Assembly (NCBI GenBank): GCA_022457155.1
Contig: JAJGOT010000016.1
Location: forward strand, 1,368,501-1,432,500
DNA: 64,000 bases
Source of the DNA: Cladopsammia gracilis
Lineage: Eukaryota > Cnidaria > Anthozoa > Scleractinia > Dendrophylliidae
Reading direction: 5' to 3'
This document shows positions 13,036-24,630 of this stretch, piece by piece. Within the stretch, counting starts at the first letter, position 1, and every line of letters starts with the position of its first letter. A program made the position numbers and the translations under genes. A model generated the notes under the pieces. That model ran no database searches, was not told where the DNA came from, and saw nothing but the letters and a program-made list of their open reading frames with translations.

Positions 13036-13782
13036 GGACCCAGTCCAGAAATAAAGAAAATAGAGCAGATGTCCAATATGTCGGACATATATACGCATGC
13101 TCATGTCGCGGGCAGTTATCGATTAGTAAAAGTAACCCAATCAGAGATAGATTGTATGGCGCGCTCTTATGAATAATTAGTTATGAATTGAAAATTACAT
13201 GAAAGAATATTTTGTATTGTGTAAATTGTTGTTACAATGAGAATACATAACGTTTTTTTTTAATCTTGAATTTAAGATATCAAAACTGATAATATCTTCG
13301 TTCATGGTCAGTAGTGAAAGCAACAAACAAATCCATCATCATTTTAAAAGGGTCTACTTCTCTATTTCTTGTACAAGGGCTTATTTTCACGAAAAATGGA
13401 AATATAACTCTGCAATGAGAAAGAAATGTGGAACCCGTTAATCACAAGAAGGCCTATATGAAACTAACCGTGTTGTTTGGCATTACCAGAAAATATTTCA
13501 TTTTTCTTAGAAAAGCAATATAATGCTTTAAAATGTTTATCTAATCGATAACTATTGTGATACACAATAATTACGTTGAAAATAGACGTAAAACTCTTCA
13601 ACAATCGATTTAGACCCCGTCAAGACATGTTTTAATAAGTTAGGAGGTCAATTTTGACCTCCTAAGTTTAGGAAAAAAAATTAAGAGTTATCTTAAGTTA
13701 GGAAGTCTTCGTGAATACCAGTTAAGACATGTCTGATAATAGGAGGTGAATACCAGTTATCTCCTAAAGGCCTTCTCTGGGA

Positions 13783-13845
13783 CCTTAAGTCGCCTAAAGT
13801 CGCCTTAGGTCGCCCTTAGTCGCTTATGGTCGCCTGAAGTCATTA
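13783..13845. repeat. Short tandem repeat of TAAGTCGCC-like units
   Basis: Five to six imperfect copies of 'cttaagtcgcc'. Confidence 0.75.
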
Positions 13846-14082
13846 AGCTTAAAAAAGGCCTGTACACCTTAAAATTACCCTAAAAGGTTTCACTTTTACT
13901 ATTTCATGAATATATAATAATTTTATTGCCCCAAATCTCTTTTTTAGTTCCCATATATGATTATATGCTGCAAGGCCATGGCCCCATGAAGTAAAACACC
14001 ATGCTTCAATAGTCATGCACCATGCCCTAGTTGCTTCAATTATATTTGTTGAACCCTATAAAGGATGGACCATTTTATTTTT

Positions 14083-14245
14083 TGAGGGGGGAGGGGGGGG
14101 AGGGGGGGGGGGGAGGGTTGGCAAATACCAAAAAAAAAAATTCACGCACAGATAAAGTACAGAAAAGTATGGAAAAATCACAAAAAGTTAAGATATGATG
14201 AAAGACCGCATTTTTTTTTTTTTTTTTTTTGGGGGGGGGGGGGAT
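14083..14245. repeat. G-rich and T-tract region
   Basis: Long guanine runs at about 14085-14117, and a T run followed by a G run at about 14211-14244. It could form quadruplexes; assembly errors are common in such tracts. Confidence 0.8.
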
Positions 14246-16634
14246 TTTGGGATAATTTGGGTTAAAATCTTAGCCTATTGTAGAGAAAAGATCCAAAGTC
14301 GCTTTTATCCGGGAGATTTGGTGACCCGTACGGGAGACCGAGAGATTTGTTCAGTATCCGGGTGAGTGTACTGGATTTTCATCCCGAGTACGCTGCTTTC
14401 GTACTCGAACTTCAACGGTTCTTTTCGGGATGTTCCTCTGAACCAATTGGACTGAAGCTTGGAAATATTATTGCCTATATATTTAAAAACATAGTGGGAA
14501 GATATCAAACATCTTCATTTGTTCGTTTTGAATTTATGTGCAAATGCACTTGAAGCTTTTAAAGAGTGAAAACGTCAAGCAAAACTGCATTTGAATGAAA
14601 AGCTCGATCTCTTTATTGCCGAGGAGTCCTGAGTTCAAGCTATTTGCAGGGAGTAATATTTTAAGTCCAAGGAAGCTTTCTGTGGCAATTTAATGATAAT
14701 TTGTGAGACCTATGAAATGTTTTGACCGCTTATATTTCAAACATGAAAAACACATGAACAAATGTTTTTGAGATTTATTCAAAATCGAACAGTTTAATAT
14801 GTTTGAAATTTTCCCATTTTGTGTGCAACGATGTGTAGATTTAATATAGCGCATTTATTCGCTTGTCGCGGGTAGCCCCAAAATCGAAAGATATTTGGGA
14901 AAAACTGTTTTTCGCCATATTTGTTTACCGTTGCTATGGAAACGCTGATTAGCATAAAAAGAGCATCGTCTAAAACTTTCATCCAAGCCTAATACCAGGT
15001 ATGAAATTCAGATTTATTGAGCTAAAGTAAGATTATGTATAAGCGCATTCAAACCGTGAGGTGTGACCCCCAAAAAACTACTTCGAGCCACCTTAAGAAA
15101 CAACACGACGGCCAAGACCAACCTCAAACCACCGACCTTCTGAACTAAAGTCCGACATGTCAACCACTACACCATCGCGTCTCCACTACACCACCGCGCT
15201 TCCACTAAGCCACCGCGTCTCCACTACGTCACCGCGCCTCCACCGCGCCTCCACTTGGTTCAAACATAAAACAACAGAAAATGTTACATTTCACCACCTT
15301 TCAGTTTTATTTTGAATTTTTCACTGTATTAAATCACAGTAAAACTTAAAAAAATCAAAAAACAATTGCACCAAAAAAGTAATCAATCTCTCACGTCCTG
15401 CGTGTAAAAATTGATGTAAAAAAACTGACATAATAGACAACTGCACTGCAGTTAAATTATCACAGAATTTCTGTTGCAAAAATTAAAACATCCCATACGT
15501 GTAAATCTAGAACAGTATCTTATAACTGCGTATTTACGATTATCATGTACTTTATTAAATCTTGCAGATTAGTTAATGACCGTGTATTAATTTATTATTA
15601 AAAATCATTTATACTTTTTCTATGTATTTTCTTAAAAAACAAGCTTAGCCAATTATTCTTGGAGTTCCTCTGCGAGTGCAATATACCTTTCAATCATTTT
15701 CCAAAACTTTCATATTTATATTAATCATTGCGATCCTACAAAACTGTTCTTTTTGCATTTTCCATACACCTGTAAAAAAACTTAAGATAAGGTACTTTGT
15801 TAAAATTTAAACCTGTTTCTTTTAACTAAGTCAAAAAGGGTTGACAAAATAGCTGTCTTTACACTAGATTTTAAGTAACCGTAGGGATCAAACGCTACAT
15901 CAAATTTGACTTCATGGATCACAAAAACATCAAACGCCAGGTCGATACACACGGTACTTAGGTTCCATTACAACAGAGGGCCATAACGTTGCCACCGTCA
16001 CGAATATATTGCTGTTTTATGAACAAAAACTGTTCTAAAAATATTATTTAGTGTAAAGACAACCGATATCGTTACTCTAATTCAAATTGAAAAAATATGT
16101 CGATATGAGATAAGTAAAGTCTTCTCAAGTTAAACCTAACAAGCTTTGATGCTCGGAGTCGTCAGTGTCGGGTTTCCTTTCGTCAGCGGTCGATACCATC
16201 ATTAACATCCATTAGTAACCGAGCCTTTTGTAATAGTCGTTTCTCTCTAGTTTATGCATGGATTAGGAGACTTAGGACGAAAGTAGGTTATCATTATAAG
16301 ATAAAATTGGGCCTAGATAAAGCGATTATTAGACAGCCTAGATTCACGCTTAGGTTAGAAATATATTTGTTTCATAGTGAAAAGCCAACTCCTATAATTA
16401 AATTTTTCGTGGGTTTGCCGGATCAAAGCAGTTGTGGGGTGGGGAAGGAGGGATGTTAGCATGCCAGAGGTTCCGGGTTCGATTCTAAGTAAATAATTGT
16501 ATTTTTCTCTTTCTGAAACAAAAGATTTTCTATGGCTGGTAAAAAATTATCTAAGTGTTGTTAAAATGGCATCGACCGCTTACAAAAGAAAAACGAAATT
16601 TACGTCGCCAGTCGTCAATAAAAAAAAAAAAACT
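14246..16634. other. Non-coding stretch downstream of the ETS gene
   Basis: No gene is recognised. A degenerate tandem of 'ccactacaccaccgcg' units lies at about 15150-15255. The rest is AT-rich sequence without supported features, and it includes the 3' flank of the minus-strand ETS gene. Confidence 0.5.
15150..15255 (-). repeat. Tandem repeat resembling a tRNA A-box
   Basis: Read on the minus strand, units of about 18 bp carry 'GGTGTAGTGG', which resembles the A-box half of a tRNA or tRNA-derived SINE repeated four to five times. No B-box or full cloverleaf was found. Confidence 0.5.
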
Positions 16635-16960
16635 CTAAATGTCTTGTTCAAGACGCAGTCTCTGCGATTCATTAAGTTCATTAAGTTCTCGATCGTCCCT
16701 AGCTCCATCGCCAAACTTATACATAAGCTTTTGTCCCTCTTCATGGTACATGATTTGTCGATCATAGTAATAACGAAGCGCACGACTCATCTTCTCATAC
16801 GTCATGTTCCGTTTGTTCTTCCGCTGACCCCAAAGTTTCGCGGCTTGTTTGGAGTCGACGAATTTGAAGCTTCGCTCTTCTCGTGAAATCCAGCTGACGC
16901 ATGGGTCGTTTTTGTCGAGAAGTTCCTTAATAAATTTCCACAGAACAACAGTTTTCCTCA
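16635..16960 (-). CDS. ETS-domain transcription factor, terminal exon (DNA-binding domain)
   Basis: This exon encodes about 108 residues that are almost wholly an ETS winged-helix DNA-binding domain, which recognises GGAA-core sites. Hallmarks visible are the first helix 'VVLWKFIKELL', 'WGQRKNKRNMTYEKMSRAL' and the recognition-helix signature 'RALRYYYDRQIM', ending 'LMYKFGD'. The acceptor TTCTTTTCAG precedes position 16960. The exon starts with TG, which completes a Val codon with the G ending the 78-nt exon at 18534-18611. The stop is TAG at 16635-16637, 25-30 residues after the domain. The subfamily is uncertain: the core mixes features of GABPA/ELF and TEL-like proteins, and no Pointed domain was found in the visible exons. 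Confidence 0.93.
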
Positions 16961-17059
16961 CTGAAAAGAAAACGTTGTTAAGGTTTAGTTCACTGCCAAA
17001 AACTTGTCAGACCAGTTCCTTGCAAATTTGTACCCTTTAAATCGTAAGATTTCCCTGTA

Positions 17060-17480
17060 GTTGAAGACTTCAAGACAACATTTAAATTGCAAGTATGGGA
17101 AGCACCAGATGAAGATACTGCTCAAGAGCTTTCATTTGAATGGTCGCGTTTCCATATTCATTTATACGGACTCAAAAGTGATAACCACTTTTCACAGGAC
17201 GTGTAATAAATACTACCACAGCCGGAAAGTACTACTCAAAAGCTTTCTTTTGAATGGTCTGCACATCTAAGGATTTCATCCACAGCGGATTCAAAAGTTA
17301 GAACAATCTTTTCAACCTTGTCCAGCATAATAAACAGCACCACAGGAAAGTACTGCTCGATAGCTTTCATTTGAATGGTCACACTTTAGGATTTCATTAA
17401 GGATTTTTTTATCCACAGATTCAAACAATAGAACCGAAATTCTACAGCATAATGACACCTCATGGAAACACTATTACACA
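17060..17480. repeat. Dispersed ~105-bp repeat, several monomers
   Basis: Successive diverged monomers of the type 'tactgctc.agctttcatttgaatggtc', 'ggatttcatccacag.ctcaaaagttagaac' and 'ttgtacagcataataaacag'. They lie in the intron of the ETS gene's 3' half and its flank. Confidence 0.85.
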
Positions 17481-17689
17481 AGCCTTCACTTAAAGGAGCT
17501 ATGTCACCTATTTTTAGTATCACTTTGAAAAGCCGAAAAACATATTTGTTTCAATAGAAACCTAAAATTAATTGTCCAGTTTTGCTAACAAATACTCTAC
17601 CAGCGCATAGAAACTAGTAATCTTGTCAACTATTTGGTGTATTTTGACCAAAATACAGCAGTATCTGCGTGACAATACCCCTTTGAACT

Positions 17690-17940
17690 ATGACCATTCG
17701 ATCAAACACATCCTGTGGTGCTATGACCATTCAAATGAAACCTCTTTAGCAGTACTTTTGCATGGTACCATTTGTTCTAACTTTTGAGTCTGTTGATGAA
17801 ATCCTAAGGTGTGACCATTCAAATGAAACCTCTTTGGCAGTACTTTTTCATGGTACCATTTGTTTTTCAATATATTACAAAATGAAATTTGGGATTTTTC
17901 TTAATTTTGATTTTTGGCTCTTAGCAGTTAAAGGGTTAAA
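17690..17940. repeat. Dispersed ~105-bp repeat, opposite orientation, with end block
   Basis: Contains 'gttctaacttttgagtctg' and 'gaccattcaaatgaaacctc', then the end block 'aatttgggatttttctt' and 'gcagttaaagggttaaa', which also ends the copy at 3880-4075. Confidence 0.85.
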
Positions 17941-18533
17941 TTACCTGTTGGTCGGCTTTGCTTATACAGTGATCCTCCCCTCTTAGTGCGAAAAGAGTAG
18001 CGTGAATGACAATGACGAGTTGGCCGATCTAAAAGAAAATAAACAATAATATATACCTCTGAGACTGAACTAAATTGACAATATATTCCCCTGCATAAAC
18101 TACGTGGAAACTGGTTACGAACGTTATGAGCGAAAACAAAAAAGGAATTCAACAAGTAGTAAATTTAACAGGTCTAGATTTTAGCATGATTGCACTGAAA
18201 AGAAATGAATCGTATGTTTTTACAAATCATTACCATTTTGATGATGACGATTAAGTTTCCATTCATCGCGCGACCAGTCGACGGAAAAAAATTGCTTGCA
18301 TTTGCTGTTTTATCGTTAAATTTCTTTACGCTTAACGTTTTTGTATTATCCGTTGAAGAATATTACCGCACCAAGACCATTTAGTGAGATGAGTTAAATT
18401 TCCTTCTTTCATCAGGATTTTGATCAGCACAAAGATTATTTTGACACTGCATATCGGACGGATCAAAATTTCAGGAATGATTGGGGCTTTCGAAACCATT
18501 CAACTGTATTTTTCTTTTTATAAATTTACTCAC

Positions 18534-18611
18534 CATTGTTTGACGATTCTTCAGCATCGTTTGCAAGTTGTTCATTTTGTTCCGTCTTTATTTCGTTTTC
18601 CATCGAATTAT
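18534..18611 (-). CDS. ETS-domain transcription factor, acidic middle exon
   Basis: A 78-nt exon between acceptor TGTTTTCAG and donor GTGAGT. It is open only in the frame that enters with two bases and leaves with one (phase 1 to phase 1). It encodes 'NSMENEIKTEQNEQLANDAE' and a short Ser/Asn tail, so it is a charged linker. Its final G plus the TG of the next exon makes a Val codon and joins exactly onto 'RKTVVLWKF' of the ETS domain, which is strong support. It is too short to show up as a long open frame. It contains 'IKTE', which resembles a sumoylation consensus (hydrophobic-Lys-x-Glu); that is inference. Confidence 0.8.
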
Positions 18612-19423
18612 CTGAAAACAGTGATAAAGAATCCAGGTTTTATTTTTTCGTTTCAGTAACCGCAGAGGAGTCTAGTCAGCTACATGTGCACTGAAACTTG
18701 GTGTAAATTATTTAACTGTATTTACTACAACTTGCCACGATTGTTTGAGAATGAAGAGGGTTTTGATCTTATATTTTCACTTGCATTTCCAGGAACAACC
18801 TAGTATTGGAAACATTGAGTTACAATAGACAAACTCTTGTTATGTTTTATGCTGTATAAGGAGGTCAGTCTTGTTTTCGAGTCTGTGGACAGATGAAGTC
18901 CAATGTGTGACTCAGATGTAACAGGTACCCAACAAGAAACGTTTAAGAAAAGTATTGTTTTTCCATATCAGTTTAGTGCATTTAAAGGAAACTATGTGAA
19001 AGCTAATACATTTTGATCTTTTTGTTTCTCTTACTTGAATCTTTCAGCGGCTGAACATTTTAGAAAAAGGAAACTTATCCGGCCTTGAATTTATTAACTG
19101 CTTCCCCCTTTCCGAAATGCTAGCTGAACTTATTTCGTACACAAAACGACATTTTTAACCCTCCAATGTTACGGAACTTCGTGGCGACATTTCACAAAAG
19201 AAAACTCTGGTCTTTTTTTCAAGACGACTTAAGCCTTCGGAAAACATTTTCTACCGGAACGACGGATTCGTTGGGTGATGAAACTATGGTATTGTTGTGA
19301 ATAGTACTTCAATGTGGTTACGTTTTATACGTGTAACTGTGTGGTGGCTCTTAAGTTTTAGTCTCTCGATGTATTTATTTTAAATTGTCTTTACTTTCTA
19401 CTTTTCATCTGTAGTAATAAATT

Positions 19424-19428
<5 letters not shown>

Positions 19429-19460
<32 letters not shown>

Positions 19461-19466
19461 TATAAA
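19429..19466. repeat. (TA)n microsatellite
   Basis: TATA dinucleotide run with one CA interruption, in the ETS gene intron. Confidence 0.95.
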
Positions 19467-19523
19467 GGGGAAAGCTGTTTAGTAATGTTTCCTTGTTGTG
19501 CTAAAAAAAATGTACATACTCAC

Positions 19524-20459
19524 TATTGATTGAAAGGGCTGGGGAACCTGTTTTAGCTCATGGGAGAAGGTACTGGCGAACAAAGCTTTTATCAACCAAC
19601 CTGTAGAATCCTGTTGTTCCTCTTCCTTTTCCACATGTTTAGGCAACGGAGTTTCATTATTCCCACAATCCATCGGTACTTCATCATTCTCTGAGTTCAA
19701 ATCCACTCTACCAAATCTGGCTGGCAAGTTGTTTTTTATTTGACTCGCTTCCAGTTTTACCCCGGTCATCTGCGAATGAGCTGACATACTTTGCAATGGA
19801 CCGAACACGGTGGTAGGTGTACTGTGCATTTGACTAAGATGAGAGGGCGTACTGTGCAAAGTGGATGTTGGAGCAGGTAAACTGCGCAATGACTCGGGAA
19901 TAGGCTTGTTGGGCAAAGGACTGGACTCAGGAGTGAGGATACTGTCCAGTGGGTTGGGATCAGGTGTAGACATCCTAGGTGATGCACTGAGCTTAGGGGT
20001 AGGCTTAATGTACAAAGAACCGGGAATTGCAGTTGATATAATGTGCACTGGACTGGGCTCTGGAGTTGGTATGCTGTGCAATGAACTGGGATCAGGAGTT
20101 GTTATCTTGGGCAATGGACTGGGCTCCGGAGTGGGAATGCTGTGAAACGGACTGGGATCCGGCGTGGACATCCTATTTACTGAACCAGGCTCAGGAGTGG
20201 ATCTTCTGTAGAAAGAACCAATTGGCTCAGGAGTGGACATCCTGTGCATGGGAAAGGAATCAGGATGATTCAAAAGCATAGGGTCCATCAAACCACGAAG
20301 ATCATCATTGTCGTCTGGAAATTCAATATCAGTCAACAATGGCAGGTGGTTAGGATATTCCTCATTGCCGAGAAGGGACCACAAATCATCACAGCTGTCG
20401 TTTGAAGCAGGCCAAACTGTTAGTTCATAAGTGGGAGGGATTGGAAACAATGTCGTCAT
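19524..20459 (-). CDS. ETS-domain transcription factor, N-terminal exon with TP repeats
   Basis: The start is taken as ATG at 20459; the frame upstream has no better start. Residues 1-70 are acidic with hydrophobic clusters ('SCDDLWSLLGNEE', 'LLTDIEFPDDNDDL'), like a transactivation region. Then come about ten copies of an 11-residue repeat such as 'STPDPSPFHSI' and 'PTPEPSPLPKI', a dense set of Thr-Pro/Ser-Pro sites typical of MAPK or CDK targets. The tail contains 'VKLEAS' and a Glu-rich stretch. Two donors are possible. A weak one after 19601 (GTTGGT, phase 1) joins in frame to the 78-nt exon and gives a 420-residue protein. A strong GTGAGT after 19524 is phase 0 and would need another small exon not found here. 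Assignment to the ETS gene is by position, strand and phase. Confidence 0.75.
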
Positions 20460-20469
20460 GGCAACCACT

Positions 20470-23400
20470 ACACGAACTTCGCTAAAATGAAAGAAAGCAT
20501 GAAACGTAGTGAGTAAATATGAATGAGAGCCACAATTCTCATATACAACGGTAAAGGAATTTCTAATCGCTATAATTCATCAAGGTAATTCAGTCTCTGC
20601 CAGCTATTTCCCTCTTCATCAATGTTGATTGTTTACAGGCGCCTGAATTTTTAGTAGATGCTCAAAACAACGTTGATTGACGTGATTAGTGGATGAGGGG
20701 TGGAGTTGAGGGAAGAGAAACATTTTTTGCGATCTTTACCTTGTTTCTTGAGACAAAAGTATTTTAAAAACTGACATTCATTGAATGTTTGAAGACTATA
20801 AAGACGCTATAAGTCAGTGCAGGAATTCCCTGAGCAAGTCCAAGATCATAGTTTAAAAAATCAAGATTAAAGATGACGAACGGTCTCCAAATCTGTCAAA
20901 CTCGATTTAGAGAGTCTACCAGTTTTGAAAGACTTACGTTTAAAACGCCCGGCGACTTAAAACAAATTTGGCCGAGATTATTTTTATAGAGCCTTCTGAA
21001 AAGCCGTCAATGAATACCGCCCAGCATGAAACAACATGTATTTTAGCGTTCAACTTCACGTGAAGAACGACTGATCTGGAGTGAGTTCGATTCACATTTA
21101 AAAAGTACTGCAGGAGTTATGTTGTAGTTGTCATTTGTTGTCGATCGCTTGATAAAGTGATGAATTGGATAGGAAAAATTGGCTTTGAACTCAAAATGAA
21201 ATGGTTTCCTTTGATTCCGAACTTAACATTGTAATCTACATCGAAACAAAAATGGTCTAGCTGCAGAGAAATGTTGGCCGGGTGCATTTTATACATTGAC
21301 TTAAGTGCGACTTTTGGGGAATTTAACACATTCTTCAGTTTCTGGAATGACGTATTGAGTTCTTAGCTCTACTTGTGACTTTGTAAATGAAATCATTATT
21401 GCAAATGAATTCAAAGCTATCAAGTGACCCTTTCCATCAACTTTCAATTGAAACTATCGTTTTGCAACACTTAAGCTTCAGCAAAGTTCTGATTTGTGCA
21501 CTGCCTGATCGTGCGGCGCCGTCACGAGCGGGCTATAAGCTTATAAGCTCCTCCGGCTCCTCACCTTACAGCATATATCTTCCGTCACTTACTTTTTCCA
21601 CGTTGTCAAAAAAATCTCTCTAGCTACTCGTTTTTGTACAGAACTAAATGGATACTTGTTTGGATGTTGATTGTCAGAAATGGCGGAATTTATTTGCAAA
21701 TGGTCGCTTTCAGCAGTCACTCAGACTCATCGTCGTTTTATTAGAAGCACTCCAGTGCTGCTGCCTTCGAGTTCGTCACAAAACCAAACACAGTCTATAC
21801 ACAGAATCTCTCGAATTCCCTATAAATCAAACGTCTCGTTACTGAATTCGAACCAAATACACTTTCACATGCTTTACTGCGTTTTCGATACGTTATATAA
21901 TTTCGACTCACTACTACTCTTACTTTCGATTACTTGAAATTGTTGTGTCCCTTGACGGTTCGAGTTATTGAAACTTTTCTTAGTTTTTTGCTAACTTTTG
22001 CTTTCTGTGTAACTACACAGAGACTGTCAAAAGAACGTTTAGGTCCGTAAGCTTAAAGAAATGCCTTAATTTTTCGCCTTGAATTTCTCTCTGGATGCAA
22101 GCACGACGTCATCCAAAATCTCAGCAGTTCTTACCACAGTTGAATCCCCAATAACTGAATTAAGTCCTCAGACAGAGGCAACACAAGATACGGTAGGTTA
22201 CAACTATTAAAGGAGATAAAGATAGAGTTCTTTATTTAAGTAAAGACATTGCAATTGAGTAGCTGGAAGCCTGAGCTTCTCAAATTCTCTGAACCTATTT
22301 TCAAATTTTGGTAGAAGCTTTATCTCTTTGATGCTGACTAATCCCCATCAGTAGACTGAATAATAAATATTCATCCGGGTGATTTAATATGTCTCCGAAG
22401 ATTTATAGCGCTACAATTTCTTCGATAGGTCGTGGGTTAACGGTAAATTATCGTCGTCTGAGTGCAAAGCGAGCAAAGCCGGAGACAAAATGTCTCCTGG
22501 ATTTCCGGCGAAAGCTTCTCCGCCGATTGGTAATTTTAGTATATTAACAACTGATTTGGGTATCGAAACGTTGTATGGGCTTAATATGGTAAGACAATGA
22601 AAATCAAAACCAGCAAAACGATGAAACGGAACCTTACAATCATATGCATAAAACAAACAAAGATATCCTTAATACAGCAGAAAGAAAATGGATGACTGTT
22701 AGCACAAATGTATTGCGCATTGATACACAAGACTAAAATGCTTCATTTTTGATCGAGTTGTTGTTAAGTAAGGGCAAAAAGAAGACAAAATACATTGAAT
22801 TTACCTCGTTCAACACTTTCCGGCCAAATGACATATATAAAGACGACCTTAATGAATCAAGGAAGAAGCCCTTGAGTTGTCGTGTTCAGGTAAAATTAAT
22901 TCTACCAAATGAGCGATAATATTGTGATCAAACGAAACTCTTTCACTTGTGAAATCTTTTTTTGTCTTTGTAGTGCATTCAGCGAGAATAACTTGTATAA
23001 AACGAAAAAGAAAGAACTCAAATAAAACATGCTCCATAATTTACTTACTCAACCAGGCCGGCTTTCTTTGAGTCAAATTTATGTCACTCACACAAAATCC
23101 TCGCTGAAACGAGAGTGTTTTTTCACGGTCGAGAGGCACATACACAATATAAAGCCGTGAAAATCAGGTTCGAAACTGAGCGGAGGACACTTCGTACCTC
23201 AGGAACTAGCAGATAAGCCTCAGTTCTGTATCTTACAAGAGTTGATATAATATACAACAAACGTCGGAATGTATGAATGTGATTAGGCTATTTTTAAAAA
23301 CCCGCTTTGTTTGATGCCATGCATTGATGCATGAAGTACATTCGTCCAGGCCATAACTTCCTGTTTACTTTTGGGAAAACCCCTTAAGCGCTGAAAATCC

Positions 23401-23689
23401 TTATGCTGTGTTTGAATCGAACCAATACAGAACCGAAACTTGCCTCGTCTACGAAAATCAATTCATTAACGTTGGCTTGTGAATGACATTTTATAAATGT
23501 AAAGATGACTTGACAGACAATTAAGACACTTAAATTATCTTCCTTCTCGCCGCTAATAACCGCGAATGTAGTCGTTAATCTTGGAAACAACTCTAAATCA
23601 CCCCTGTCACTCTTTGAACGAAACAGCCGTCCATTCCTTTTACATGTTGAACGGATATAACTTTTGAGGCTAGCTCAGTCAGAGAATTA
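20470..23689. other. Upstream flank of the ETS gene, no coding feature supported
   Basis: On the minus strand a TTTTAG acceptor-like site lies about 25 bases before the ETS start codon, so a non-coding 5' exon further upstream is possible but was not located. An 81-codon minus-strand frame at 22411-22656 looks protein-like but matches nothing I recognise. Confidence 0.4.
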
Positions 23690-24630
23690 AATCCCAGAGT
23701 AAGGCCATTCAATAAAACCTCTTTGAATAGTAATTTAATTCATAGATTAAACCCCAAAGTGTAACCATTCAAATGAACGTTATTGAGCAGTACTGCTGCA
23801 TTAGTTGGTGTAGCAAGCTTTGTTGTCGATGTATTACAGACACAAATTTAGGTTTTTTCGTGTTGAAATTTGTCTCTTTCGGAAGTTTACGGTTGAATTA
23901 AACAGCAAGCACTGCCAGGTTTCGAAAGTTTAAGATCATTGAATTGATAATTAATCAGTACGGCATGCTTCTGAGCTGAATGAAGACTGAAACGTTGCTA
24001 AACGGAAGCGAACCGCGCACTAATCAGCGATTACCGTGCTACAACAAAACTGCTTCCGGCTCCAGATCACGACCAAAGTCAAATTTTGGTTCGAACTTTC
24101 TGAAACCCTAAATTGTCAGTGATAACTAGATTGACAGCTATTGAAAACTACATTGGTGTATTCATTGTTTTCAAATCCTTACGTGCATGACCTCTTATTA
24201 AAATGACTGAAAGCGATCAAGGGGTAAATTCTTGTGGTGTTAAGTATTATGTTGTATTTCTGGTTTTACTGTGCAAGGTTGTTCTAACTTTTGAGTCTGT
24301 GAACAGTGCTTTCCTGTGGTGCTGTTTATTATGCTGTACACATCGAACTCGGTGGTTCTAACTTTTGCCGAGTCTGTGGATGAAATCCTAAAGTGACCAT
24401 TCAAATAAAAGCTATTGAGCAGTACTTTCCTGTGGTGCTGTTTATTATGCTGTACAAGTGGTTCTAACTTTTGAGTCTGTGGATGAAATCCCAAAGTGTG
24501 ACCATTTAAATAAAACGTTACCAAGTTCGTGTAGTGCTGTTTGGTTTGTTTGTTGAAAGTTCACAAAGTTAAAAAAGTTTGGGAATGTTTTTCAACCGCG
24601 ATTTTTGGGTCATTGAAAAGGTTAAACCTG
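23690..24630. repeat. Cluster of dispersed ~105-bp repeat monomers
   Basis: Monomers at about 23690-23830 and 24260-24540. In the second cluster 'ggttctaacttttg' recurs at about 24355 and 24461, giving the ~105-bp period. 'ttcctgtggtgctgtttattatgctgtac' appears repeatedly. Confidence 0.85.

Noticed and set aside
19524..20459. Pointed (SAM) domain in the ETS protein
   Set aside because: Searched by eye for the Trp-rich helical Pointed pattern; only acidic and Thr-Pro repeat sequence was found.
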